Position numbers and translations under genes: made by a program
Notes under the pieces: model-generated
Databases searched by the model: none
What the model was told of the DNA's origin: nothing
The model's input: only the letters and a program-made list of their open reading frames with translations
Source of the DNA: CBDCGJ01 sp965238305
GTDB lineage: Bacteria > Pseudomonadota > Alphaproteobacteria > GCA-2731375
DNA length: 64,000 nt
Assembly (NCBI GenBank): GCA_965238305.1
Contig: CBDEHK010000001.1
Coordinates: 930,001 to 994,000, forward strand
Direction of reading: 5' to 3'
Shown here: positions 17,930 to 26,203 of the stretch, in pieces
Position numbering within the stretch: position 1 is the first letter of the stretch
Layout of the letters: every line of letters starts with the position of its first letter

Positions 17930-18406
17930 CTAAATGATAAGCGTTTCGTCTTTTGCGGGTGCTAGTCGCTTTGATTTCGCGGTAATCTCCTCGTTGTTTG
18001 GTCCGAGAAGGCGCAGGATATATGGATCTGGAGGTAAGCTTATAGGAACGGTTTGGCCAGGTTTTACGTCGCTAAATCTTTTGACCTCCTTGCCACTCCG
18101 CTCCTCAACAATGAGAGTCAGAGGTGATTTTTTTTGACCAGCTGAAATAGTTACGTCCAGCAAAACGGCTTCTGTTTTGAGCTTTTCTTGTTCTTCCTTC
18201 TTGAGCAATTCTTTTGCCGCTTCTGTCTCCCGCTTGAACGCATCCTCGGCAACCTTTTTCGCCTCTTCCGTCGTTGTTTCGATCTTCTGTCGTAAGATCG
18301 TCATGGCTGACTCTTGATTTTGGCTCCAGCTTTCGGTCTCCGCTTGTATTTCCTTTTCCACGGCTTGGAAACTTTCGGTGGCCATGATTCTCGCGTTGTT
18401 GAACAT
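17930..18406 (-). pseudogene. 3' half of a split SLATT-like gene: coiled coil plus C-terminal beta domain
   Basis: 158 codons: a long charged coiled coil (about 15-75, KKVAEDAFKRETEAAKELLK) and a beta-rich C-terminal domain with SPLTLIVEERSGKEVKRF and GQTVPISLPPDPYILRL. No ribosome site precedes ATG 18406. Its first residues MFNNARIM repeat the last residues of the upstream frame because of a 29-bp tandem duplication (18383-18411 and 18412-18440, 27 of 29 identical). Removing one copy fuses both frames exactly into one 328-residue protein. It may still be made by re-initiation after the nearby TAG, so inactivation is inferred, not shown. Confidence 0.65.
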
Positions 18407-18440
18407 ATCTACATAATTCTCGCGTTGTTGAACACATCTA
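18383..18440. repeat. 29-bp tandem duplication splitting a gene
   Basis: Two head-to-tail 29-base copies, differing at two positions, contain ATTCTCGCGTTGTTGAACA. The period is not a multiple of three, so the duplication shifts the minus-strand frame and creates the TAG that ends the upstream half. Joining across one copy gives 987 bases, exactly 329 codons including the stop. Confidence 0.85.
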
Positions 18441-18945
18441 GGGTTATTTGGTCTTCTTGCTTTGTGCCGTATTTACTAAGAAACGCGATCTCGAAAGCTG
18501 TCCGCATGATGCGAATTTTATATTCAGTTACGCGCCATCGAGCATATCGCGCAGTTATTTGGAAAACCAAATCCAATAGCAGAATGCCGCCGGCTATTAT
18601 AGCAATCATAACTGCAAAAGCCGTTAATTCGTTAAAATTGAGGCCAAAGAACGACAGTAGGGTATCATATGGGGTGCCAGACCCCGGGGCAGAGCTAAAC
18701 GCGCGAGCGTTTATGAAGACGAGGCTAATTGTTACGAGGATGACGGCGAGCAGCCGCACGGTGCCGGACCACCAGCGCCTTCTGCTCGCATGTGTGTCGT
18801 ACCAAGTGATTTCCGCGTCGTAGCGCACAAGCAATTTTGTATAAACGTGGTTGAGACTATCTTTCTTTTTTGTTTTGCAGAATTGAAGGTTATCGAATTC
18901 CGTCTCTGCGTCTGCGCGTTTGTGCTTGTACGTTCTGGTCAACAT
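18409..18945 (-). pseudogene. 5' half of a split gene: SLATT/DUF4231-like two-TM protein
   Basis: 178 codons. A basic N-terminal region (about 1-45) leads to ITWYDTHASRRRWWSGTVRL, matching the WYD..A....R pattern before TM1 of SLATT (DUF4231-type) proteins. TM1 is LLAVILVTISLVFI, TM2 is AVMIAIIAGGILLLDLVF, and ARYARWRVTEYKIRIM follows as the post-TM2 helix. SLATT domains are two-TM effectors associated with SMODS nucleotidyltransferase or SLOG sensor defence systems; neither partner is encoded here. The normal protein would continue into the coiled coil at 18406. Family assignment rests on pattern recall, not on a search. Confidence 0.6.
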
Positions 18946-18964
18946 TGTAAATCCCTTTTTGCCG

Positions 18965-19267
18965 CTAAAATGTCGAGTCAGGCGTGAGCTTTTTTACATT
19001 ACCGGATTGATTCACAACGATGAGCTGGTATCGTTTCAACTCGCCAAGCAGTTGTTTTTTCGAATCTTTGTGTAATTTTCGATGCAATACGCCCTTGCGA
19101 TAACCCCGGCATAAGCGTCAGCTACCCGTTTGCCGAGCTGTAAAAGCGATTTTTCTGAGTTCTTTATTGCTTCGGCAAAATCGCTGATGGGTTTTTTTGT
19201 AATCGCTGATTGAACATAAAAGTACTACGAGAGACGTGACTAGCAGACGCCTTAACTTTTGGTTCAT
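18965..19267 (-). pseudogene. Broken small secreted or lipoprotein-like gene
   Basis: Starts MNQKLRRLLVTSLVVLLCSIS, a signal peptide with a possible lipobox Cys. The frame is then broken by a 22-base tandem duplication: AATCGCTGAT occurs at 19179-19188 and again at 19201-19210. Collapsing it restores DFAEAIKNSEKSLLQLGKRV and DAYAG. A second shift near a run of four Cs (about 19102) is needed to continue into YRKGVLHRKLHKDSKKQLLG and on to the stop at 18965. It ends 20 bases before the SLATT-like gene starts, so it was probably the first gene of that cluster. No family recognised. Confidence 0.45.
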
Positions 19268-19545
19268 TGTTTTTCTCTCAGTACGAGCTGAGATAGCATA
19301 GAAGCGTAGATTAATCAACAGATTCTATTCGATTTAGTTGAAAATTTGAACTATCTTTAATGATTAATCTGGTTTGTTGGCGTGTCTAATACATATTCTA
19401 CATGTGTTGGTCGCGGTGTAACCGGACTACAGGTCGATCATTGCCCACGCCAAAAAAACGCTCGAACAACAATGGAGCGTTCCGATCATTACGGAAACAC
19501 ACTGTCAGTAGCATAAAGAGATACGCAAATCCTCGATTGACGCTT
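19268..19545. other. Right end of segment A
   Basis: No gene seen. The last 35 bases before the grpE fragment (about 19510-19545, ending CGATTGACGCTT) resemble the 35 bases before the third grpE copy (about 34790-34826, ending GGATTGACGCTT). The shared border is therefore longer than the grpE homology itself, as expected for the end of a defined element. Confidence 0.5.
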
Positions 19546-19815
19546 ACGGAACGCGAATTATTATTGGTTCTCGAACGACATGACATCCAGCAGATCAATC
19601 CGGTCGGCGAAAAACTTGATCCCAATCTGCACCAAGCGATGGTGCAGGTCGATCATCCAGAGGCGCCGGCGGGCACCATCATCGATGTTCTTCAAGTTGG
19701 TTATGTTCTGCATGACCGGTTGTTGCGTCCGGCGATGGTCGCCGTGGCAAAAGGGCCCGAGGGCGGCAATGGCGATAGCCTTGACGCCGGCCAGACCATC
19801 GATACCACGGCCTGA
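19546..19815 (+). pseudogene. Displaced grpE 3' end, copy 2
   Basis: 270 bases matching grpE from codon TERELL to the stop, with no indels and about 6 percent differences, mostly synonymous. The stop and the following GAAGCG are also shared. The upstream grpE part is missing, and the comM start that should follow is replaced by a 33-base copy of the dioxygenase gene end. It marks the junction between segments A and B of the island. Confidence 0.92.
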
Positions 19816-19819
19816 AGCG

Positions 19820-19852
19820 GGCACGGTTTGATTTTGTGGTCGGAACCTAGGC
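19820..19852 (+). repeat. Copy of the intradiol dioxygenase gene 3' end
   Basis: 31 of 33 bases match 22833-22865, the last codons and stop of the dioxygenase gene (residues ARFDFVVxT, then TAG). Together the two copies form direct repeats around the MetE-like / GST / dioxygenase module (about 3.0 kb). Confidence 0.8.
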
Positions 19853-19967
19853 AGTACCCAGTTTGTTATAACTATGTGGACTTCAATAGTATCAGGAGAT
19901 TCTGAGAGGCGGGGTGCTGCTGTTGTTGCTTTCAACGCTCGCAGGGTCAAAACATCGCGGCAATCGG

Positions 19968-21137
19968 CTATCCAAACAACTTGTGACCAGCGATAGTGGC
20001 TCCTTCGGCGAGGGCACGAAGTTTAGCCCAAGCGATTTCCTCGACGACAAATGATACCCCTGTTGATGTTTCGAAGCCGCAGTCGGTGCCCGCCATAATC
20101 CGACTTGGATCGCCGACGGCACCTGCCGCCAACATCAGTCGGTCCGCAACCGCCAATGGATGTTCCACATAATTTGTTGTGGTGTCGATGGCGCCGACAA
20201 TCAACGACATGTCATCGGGCAATTTTTGTGTCTCAAAGCAATGATACTCATGGGCGTGTCGCGGGTTGGCCATCGACAACATCAAGGCACCGGCCCGCGT
20301 TTTAATCAATTCCGCATAAATATCGCTAAGCGCGACGTCGTGATCATGGGGTCCTTCGTAATTTCCCCAACAGACATGAAGGCGCACACGATCTCGCGGC
20401 ACGTCCCGCAAGGCATCGTTTATGGCGGTAATCACCATGGCGATAAACTCAATGAAATCGCTGAGTGGTTTGTCAGCGAAAGAGGTATGGCGCTCCAGCG
20501 CCAAATCAGGCGCATCGATTTGCAGCATAAAACCGGCGCGATGAATTGCATCATACTCCGTCTTGAGCGCCGCTGCCAAAGCCGACACATAAGATTGTTG
20601 ATCGGGGTAATAGTCGTTGTTCATCGCCGCCGCAATAATGCCGGGTGAAGGCGCCGACATGAAGCCGTCGGTAAAACTGGCGCCGGCTGCGATCTGAAGA
20701 TCATAGTAGTGACGGAATTGCTGACACTCCGCTTCGATAACCTTCGGCCTGGTGTAGCGAATTTCAGCCAGCGCCCGTGGTGCGGCGAGCAAATTTACCG
20801 CTTTTTCGTCTCTTGATGTTTTGACCATTCGCTCGCGATAGCCGGGATAGGCGACGGTGTCGCGCATGACAGCCCGCTCGCTGACGCCGCCAAAGCCGCT
20901 CATTCGATGCTGAATATAAGTAAAGAAACTTTCTCGACCCTGTTCGCCGTTATTGACGATGTCGATGCCCGTGACGCGTTGTTTCTGAAGAGCGTCGGCA
21001 GTTGCCTGCGCCACGGCTTCATCCAGTTCGTGGACAGATACGTCTTCACCAACAAACGCTGAAGTTAGCAACGCCTTCACTTTCGCCGGACGTGGCAGAC
21101 TGCCTGCATGGGTGCACAAAATTCGATTGTCGGGCAT
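19968..21137 (-). CDS. Cobalamin-independent methionine synthase II (MetE C-terminal-like) methyltransferase
   Basis: 389 residues, the size of the C-terminal catalytic half of MetE only. The N-terminal THAGSLPRP motif, the zinc ligands in RLHVCWGNYEGPH (His and Cys) and the late GTDCGFE (Cys) are present. Stand-alone members transfer methyl groups between methylated donors and thiols and are often catabolic, not methionine-making. ATG 21137 has GGGAGA upstream and is preferred over 21176. It is divergent from the GST at 21473, so the two may share a control region. The 3' end lies close to the recombined junction at 19852. Confidence 0.82.
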   Translation of the reverse strand: MPDNRILCTHAGSLPRPAKVKALLTSAFVGEDVSVHELDEAVAQATADALQKQRVTGIDIVNNGEQGRESFFTYIQHRMSGFGGVSERAVMRDTVAYPGYRERMVKTSRDEKAVNLLAAPRALAEIRYTRPKVIEAECQQFRHYYDLQIAAGASFTDGFMSAPSPGIIAAAMNNDYYPDQQSYVSALAAALKTEYDAIHRAGFMLQIDAPDLALERHTSFADKPLSDFIEFIAMVITAINDALRDVPRDRVRLHVCWGNYEGPHDHDVALSDIYAELIKTRAGALMLSMANPRHAHEYHCFETQKLPDDMSLIVGAIDTTTNYVEHPLAVADRLMLAAGAVGDPSRIMAGTDCGFETSTGVSFVVEEIAWAKLRALAEGATIAGHKLFG

Positions 21138-21472
21138 CGGTCTCCCTACCTCATGAGGAACTCTCGGCTTGGCCAATTATCAAATCAACTTCGATAGGCA
21201 TTGTCGAGGAATGAAATCAAATGAAGTCGGGTGCAAAAGTGGCAATCCAATATCCAGCGTCGAACTTGCGAGACGACTTCACGGTTGAATCTCTTTCAGT
21301 TCAACTAAATTTCCCGTAACATCCAATTTGCTTCGAGGGTTGAATTTATTTGGTTCGACGACGCCAGCAAAAATAATAGACAAACAGCCTTTAATTCCGA
21401 AGCACCAGTTTGAGTACTGATATTGATCATGCGTTCGTTCGTGCAGGCGTCAACCAGCATGGGGATTTGACT

Positions 21473-22150
21473 ATGAAACTTCACGTCATCAAGCCAAGTG
21501 TAAACAATATGACCGCGCGCATTTTTGTCCGCGCCGCCGGGATCGAAATTGAGGAAGTGGATGCTTATGAGCAAACGCGAACAGATGCGTTTCTGCAGCT
21601 TTGCCCGGCCCACCTCACACCTCTCATGGAGGCTTCCAGCCTGGTCAACGGCGCACTATGGGAAAGTTGCGCCATCATGCAGTTTCTTTGCAACAAGCAT
21701 GGCCTGGCCCAGTTCTATGCTGAAAACCCGGAAGAACGGGCAAAACAAGACAGTGCGATGTTTTATATGTCCGGCAGCCTCTATCCGTTGGTCGCACGTG
21801 CTGCCTATCCACGGCTCGGTTTTCCTCTTTATCCGGGGGAAGTCGGTGCTAGCGACGCCGATGATGGGACTAAAGAGGTCGCTCGCCAGGCCGCCGAAGA
21901 TGGACTTGCGGAAATAATCGAAGTTATTCATGGCTTTTTCCTGAACGGAAATACATTCATCGGCGGCGAGAAGCCATCCATTGCCGATATGCGATTTGCC
22001 GCAACCGTAGAATTTCTTCGCATTACCGATTTTACGTTCCCCGATTGGCTCGAAAGCTATATGTCGCGGATAGCGTCGGTGCTTGGTGACGCTTATGACG
22101 AACCGGCCGCCGATGTACGGGGCTATATCGAATATGTTCGCTCGCAATAA
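21473..22150 (+). CDS. Glutathione S-transferase family protein
   Basis: 225 residues. The thioredoxin-like N-terminal domain (about 1-78) has NNMTARIFVRAAGIE, the cis-Pro region HLTPLME and the glutathione-binding ESCAIMQFLC. The helical C-terminal domain shows FIGGEKPSIADMRFAA, the N-capping/DxR motif of GSTs. ATG 21473 has GGGGA nine bases upstream. It is probably part of the 3-kb catabolic module with the MetE-like and dioxygenase genes. Confidence 0.82.
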   Translation: MKLHVIKPSVNNMTARIFVRAAGIEIEEVDAYEQTRTDAFLQLCPAHLTPLMEASSLVNGALWESCAIMQFLCNKHGLAQFYAENPEERAKQDSAMFYMSGSLYPLVARAAYPRLGFPLYPGEVGASDADDGTKEVARQAAEDGLAEIIEVIHGFFLNGNTFIGGEKPSIADMRFAATVEFLRITDFTFPDWLESYMSRIASVLGDAYDEPAADVRGYIEYVRSQ

Positions 22151-22186
22151 GTCGATTGGCATCGTCCAGCGGGAAAATGATTAGCT

Positions 22187-22226
22187 AAGGGGCTGCGTCA
22201 CACGTCTTCGTGAGAGCCCCTTTCAT
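22187..22226 (+). terminator. Terminator-like hairpin after the GST gene
   Basis: AAGGGGCT and AGCCCCTT (22187-22194, 22215-22222) form an 8-bp stem, with an inner CACG/CGTG pairing and a short T-rich tail. It separates the GST gene from the dioxygenase gene. Confidence 0.45.
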
Positions 22227-22257
22227 TCGATAGGGTTTGGCTGCATGCTCTTGAAGA

Positions 22258-22863
22258 ATGGAGGATGAATTGGCCGACAACAAAGTGACCCGGCGCCAGT
22301 TGTTGAAATCCGGCATGGCACTCACGTTGACAACTTCTGCTAGTGCTGCATTCGCCGAAACAAAAAAAATGCCACTGACGCCCTCCTGTGGTGGGGATCC
22401 GGAACTTACGCAGGCGCAAACGCCGGGCCCGTATTTTACCCCTGATACACCGGCGAAGAATGATTTTCGCGGTGATGGCGTGGGCGGTAAAGAAATGTCG
22501 CTCCGCGGACTTGTTTTAGATCAGCAATGCCATCCTGTCGCCAGCGCACATGTCGAACTTTGGCATGCGGGTCCCGATGGCCGATACGATAATCAAGGCT
22601 TTCGCTTTCGCGGGCACCTATTCACCGATCAAAACGGACGGTATGATTTCATCACTCTTATGCCTGGCCTCTATCCCGGTCGCACGCGGCATTTCCACGT
22701 TAAAATCCGTCCCCTCAACGGCCCCTGGCTGACTTCACAGCTCTATTTTCCAGATGAAAAAAGCAATCGCTCTGACTTTATTTTTGACAAGCGCCTTATC
22801 ATGACAATGCAATCCGGCGCAGCTGGGTTGCAGGCACGGTTTGATTTTGTGGTCAAAACCTAG
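22258..22863 (+). CDS. Exported intradiol ring-cleavage dioxygenase
   Basis: 201 residues. A twin-arginine signal (VTRRQLLKSGMALTLTTSASA) implies folded export. The non-heme Fe(III) ligands are visible: Tyr in DGRYDNQGF, Tyr in PGLYPGR, and the two His of RHFHVK. RGLVLDQQCHPVASAHVELW is the usual start of the beta-sandwich. Family members open catechol-type rings between the hydroxyls. TTG 22270, with GGAGG five bases before it, is an alternative start. The last 33 bases recur at 19820. It is followed 37 bases later by an exported cupin, so the pair may act together in the periplasm. Confidence 0.85.
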   Translation: MEDELADNKVTRRQLLKSGMALTLTTSASAAFAETKKMPLTPSCGGDPELTQAQTPGPYFTPDTPAKNDFRGDGVGGKEMSLRGLVLDQQCHPVASAHVELWHAGPDGRYDNQGFRFRGHLFTDQNGRYDFITLMPGLYPGRTRHFHVKIRPLNGPWLTSQLYFPDEKSNRSDFIFDKRLIMTMQSGAAGLQARFDFVVKT

Positions 22864-22900
22864 GCGTTAAACCGAAACTCAGTCGCAAGGGACCTAACCG

Positions 22901-23419
22901 GTGAAATTGACATTCCGATTTATGGGGGCCGCTATTGCGCTCGTGGCAATAACCTTTTCCACTGACGCCAGCGTTGCCGAGGGGCCGCAAGTAAACGCCG
23001 GTAATGTGGGGTGGATTGCACCGCCGAAAAATTATGCTGGTGCGGCGTTTGCCAAGGCGTTTAGATACAAAACACTTGTCGGCGGTCAAAATTCTCCTGT
23101 TCAAGGTAAAAATGTATTTTTCGGTGAGGCGGAATTCGCGCCCGGTGCGATATATGTTGGGCACAACCACCCTGCACCGGAAATCTATTACGTTGTCAGT
23201 GGCGAAGCGGAATGGACTGTCGATGGCAAAACCTTCAAAGCGACCCCAGGGACGGTAATTTACGCCAAGCCCTATGCCGTCCATCGCATGGTAAATGTAG
23301 GTGAAGGCATCCTGAAAACGGTATGGATGTGGTGGGGTGAACCGGAAGTGACCGGTCACTTTCCAAAAGTGGTGGAACCGATCGTGAACCAACCAGCCGG
23401 CGCAATATTTACCGATTAG
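22901..23419 (+). CDS. Exported cupin-domain protein
   Basis: 172 residues with GTG start. A signal peptide (MGAAIALVAITFSTDASVA) is followed by a single cupin: motif 1 GHNHPAPEIYYVVSGE (His, His, Glu ligands) and motif 2 with GTVIYAKPYAVHRMVN (His). Conserved Trp pairs (WMWWGE) follow. The fold binds one metal and could be an isomerase, lyase or dioxygenase; I cannot tell which. It is probably co-transcribed with the intradiol dioxygenase. Confidence 0.75.
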   Translation: MKLTFRFMGAAIALVAITFSTDASVAEGPQVNAGNVGWIAPPKNYAGAAFAKAFRYKTLVGGQNSPVQGKNVFFGEAEFAPGAIYVGHNHPAPEIYYVVSGEAEWTVDGKTFKATPGTVIYAKPYAVHRMVNVGEGILKTVWMWWGEPEVTGHFPKVVEPIVNQPAGAIFTD

Positions 23420-23497
23420 GTCACTGCCGTAGGGTCATTGAGGTGTGGATAAAATGCCCGCCAAGCGCCGTTCTATCCGGTTCGAAGTCTACGCCGG

Positions 23498-23600
23498 ATC
23501 ACGAAAAGAAGTTTCTGTTACAAAGACAACGGTCAGCTGTGCCTCCTGCTTCGGACCAATGCGATCTAGGCCATGTTGTCCGTGAAGTGCCAAAAGCGAC
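23498..23600. repeat. Diverged ~100-bp intergenic repeat, copy A
   Basis: Aligns with 25944-26049 over about 100 bases at roughly three-quarters identity by eye. Shared blocks include CTGTTACAAAGACAA, TTCGGAC, ATGCGAT, TAGGCCA and TGCCAAAAGC. The two copies are direct repeats flanking the NTF2-like and LuxR-TPR genes. The rest of the gap 23420-23738 holds nothing else I can support. Confidence 0.6.
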
Positions 23601-23738
23601 ATAGGACTGCTTAACCAAGTTGATCTCTTGATAACCATGCGGTTGGTTTTTTCCAGGAACGGCAAACCGCAACCGATGGCTCTTTTGTGAAGCAGAAAAG
23701 ACCCACCGGTGGCGTTATCACCTGCTGCCGCGAAAACA

Positions 23739-24170
23739 CTAAGCCCAGCCTAGGGCCTTCAATGAGTATCCGTCGTTCCAAATTTTGGTCATATGGCGGA
23801 TTTTTCCGTCGTCGAAACTCATCACATAGACATAATCCGCGGCCACAGTATTGCCGGTTGCCGGCACCGGTCCGCCGTCAGCCGTATGAGTGCCATGAAA
23901 TATTGCCGCCGCGACGACCGTATTGCGCTCTTCATCACTTGCAAAAGCCGTTAATTCGTAATGCCCGTTAGCAATCGGGCCAAGCAGACCTTGCATCCAA
24001 TCCGCATATCCCGACACCGTGGTCACATCGGCTAGCGCATCAGATTGACATGAAAATGTCGCCCCATCGTGACAATATTTCGCGCAACCGTCCGACCCCT
24101 TACCGGTCTCACAGGCTTCGAAGAAATCGCGGGCGCTATTGGAAATAGTCATCGTGTTTTGCTCCTTCAT
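23739..24170 (-). CDS. NTF2/SnoaL-like protein
   Basis: 143 residues with the cone-shaped NTF2-like pattern: an N-terminal helix (SARDFFEACETGKG), HDGATFSCQ, SGYADWMQGLLGPI, and the terminal strand YVYVMSFDDGKIRHMTKIWND. Such proteins are small hydrolases, isomerases or binding modules; the substrate is unknown. ATG 24170 is preferred; an internal ATG at 24152 also fits. It is divergent from the LuxR-TPR gene, and both lie between the two ~100-bp repeats. Confidence 0.7.
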   Translation of the reverse strand: MKEQNTMTISNSARDFFEACETGKGSDGCAKYCHDGATFSCQSDALADVTTVSGYADWMQGLLGPIANGHYELTAFASDEERNTVVAAAIFHGTHTADGGPVPATGNTVAADYVYVMSFDDGKIRHMTKIWNDGYSLKALGWA

Positions 24171-24374
24171 AATCGTGAAATTTGTTTGGACTCATAAATA
24201 CCTAGGCTAATCGCAACGGTTTTCAGCGAGTATCCAGCAGATGATGTATTTTGATACAGCATATGACTTAATTGCCGAATGCATCCATGGTATGTTTTTC
24301 TGGCAGCCTGAAATACTTGGTAACCGGAAGCGCTCGCCTCCGTTGCCCTGGGGAAAACAGTCGAGACGACGTTT

Positions 24375-25901
24375 ATGCGCGAAAGCCGGTTAAGTGATAG
24401 AGAAACTGAAATTGCGCAAGCTTATGCGAACGGAGACAATTATCGCCAAATCGCCGAGGCTTTGTACATTGCGCCGTCGACGGTCCGCACCCACATAACG
24501 ACGATTTACCGAAAACTAAGTGTCTCCTCAAAGCTGGGGCTTCATAAAGCACTTGCAGACTTCGAACTGGAAACCCGGCAAAGTCGACAAGAAGGGCGGG
24601 CAGTAACAGATTCTGAACAGGATTTCCGTTCATCAGAAGTGAGCGGTTCGACAAGCAACACTGGTGGTTTACAAACGCCGCAACAGGATTGGCATTCTTC
24701 GATCGTCGTGTTGCCCTTCACCAACATTTCTGGCAATCCGCATCAGACGTCATTCGTCGATGGCTTGACCGAAGACATAACATCAAACCTGTCGCGCATT
24801 CACGGGTTGCTGGTGATCGCGCGTAATTCCGCATTTTTCTATAAGGATGCGCCCACAAACATTCATATAATCGCAAAGGAATTAAATGTCCGCTATGTGC
24901 TGGAAGGCAGTGCCCGAATGTCCGGCTCACGCGTGAGAGTGATCGCACATTTGGTCGACGCGGACAATTCTCAACAAATTTGGTCCGAGACATATGACAA
25001 GAATCTAGACGACTTGTTTGATGTTCAAGACGAGATCACCAGGGCGGTTGCCTCTTCCACGCAAACCCAGGTCGTCTTGAACGAGGGCGACCGAAGACGC
25101 GCCCAAGTAGATACCGATTTTCAGGATTTGCGCGATATTTCGAAAATAGGTTGGCGCTATGTTTACGATCTTAAGGCAGAATCCTTTGCCCAGGCTCTGA
25201 TTCTGGCGGAGAAGGCACAACAGATCAATCCAGAGCATCCATGCAGTCATCAATTGCGGGCGGCGGCACTTTATCACAGGGCATTGCAAGGTTATTCGCA
25301 AGATGCTGCGAGTGATTTGTTCGCGGCCAGAGAAGCGATACGGGCGGCGATAAATCTCGACGATCAAGACGAGTTCTCCCATTGGATTTTGGGATTGACC
25401 GCATTTCACGGGCAACGCGATGTGGCGCTTGCGATCAACGAGCTGAAACGGGCCATAGAATTAAATCCAAATTTCTCCCTCGCTCACGCCGCCTCTGGGA
25501 CGGTTTATGCCTATGCCGGCATGTTCGAGGAAGCCTTGGCCAGCTGCGAATTGGCCCTTCGCCTCAACCCCCGCGACCCGAGTAATTTTTTCAGATATTC
25601 AGCCATGTTGGTCGCTCATTTCACAATTGGAAAATATGGCGAAGCACAGGCGCTGGCCGAGCAATCACTGCGCAGTGGGCCGAGTTGGCGAGTAGCCCAT
25701 ATCATCAGGATTGCCAGTTTGGTTTTGCTGGGTGATATGCAGAAAGCGGAACGAAGCGTCTCCAACTTCCTAACCCATTGGCCGGCGGAAACCGTGGCAT
25801 GTGCGTCAACGTTGCCGTTCATAGACCCAAAACACAATGATCTGGTTGCGGATTGTTTGGGAAAAACGGGCCTGCAAGACGCATTGCGAATCGTCGAGTA
25901 G
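24375..25901 (+). CDS. LuxR-type HTH / TPR regulatory protein
   Basis: 508 residues. The N-terminal LuxR-type HTH (LSDRETEIAQAYANGDNYRQ to VRTHITTIYRKLSV, about 5-60) is followed by a FlgO/adenylate-cyclase-associated domain (SIVVLPFTNISGNP, FVDGLTEDI, ELNVRYVLEGSARMSG, about 110-240) and TPR repeats to the end (AINELKRAIELNPNFSLAHA and ALRLNPRDPSNFF). The cyclase catalytic domain found in related proteins is replaced here by the HTH. It is probably a transcription regulator responding to a protein partner. Confidence 0.8.
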   Translation: MRESRLSDRETEIAQAYANGDNYRQIAEALYIAPSTVRTHITTIYRKLSVSSKLGLHKALADFELETRQSRQEGRAVTDSEQDFRSSEVSGSTSNTGGLQTPQQDWHSSIVVLPFTNISGNPHQTSFVDGLTEDITSNLSRIHGLLVIARNSAFFYKDAPTNIHIIAKELNVRYVLEGSARMSGSRVRVIAHLVDADNSQQIWSETYDKNLDDLFDVQDEITRAVASSTQTQVVLNEGDRRRAQVDTDFQDLRDISKIGWRYVYDLKAESFAQALILAEKAQQINPEHPCSHQLRAAALYHRALQGYSQDAASDLFAAREAIRAAINLDDQDEFSHWILGLTAFHGQRDVALAINELKRAIELNPNFSLAHAASGTVYAYAGMFEEALASCELALRLNPRDPSNFFRYSAMLVAHFTIGKYGEAQALAEQSLRSGPSWRVAHIIRIASLVLLGDMQKAERSVSNFLTHWPAETVACASTLPFIDPKHNDLVADCLGKTGLQDALRIVE

Positions 25902-25943
25902 GTCATTTTCCCAAGCAGTCAGCGCGGAACGCGATGACTGCCC

Positions 25944-26049
25944 CGAATTGCGAAATGAAGTTCCTGTTACAAAGACAAAGCTCTGTTATGCCGTCAATTT
26001 CGGACTAAATGCGATTTAGGCCAAGTGGTCCGGATATGCCAAAAGCCGC
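25944..26049. repeat. Diverged ~100-bp intergenic repeat, copy B
   Basis: Partner of copy A at 23498-23600, in the same orientation, lying just after the LuxR-TPR stop codon. It ends in TGCCAAAAGCCGCC, a motif type that recurs in alphaproteobacterial intergenic remnants. Confidence 0.6.
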
Positions 26050-26203
26050 CGTTCAATCGGTCATTGACGGTTGAAATCAGAGCTTGCGGAGAAATTTGGT
26101 TGTGCGGATCTTGCCAAAACGAAAAGGCCGATTTTTGGCCATTCGTGAAGATGAATTACGATATGATAGCGTAGAACTGAAATATTTGATTTAGATAGGA
26201 CAG

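Noticed and set aside
19402..19815. A new 137-residue gene containing a GrpE domain
   Set aside because: The part before 19546 has no protein-like features and no ribosome site; only the displaced grpE end is real.
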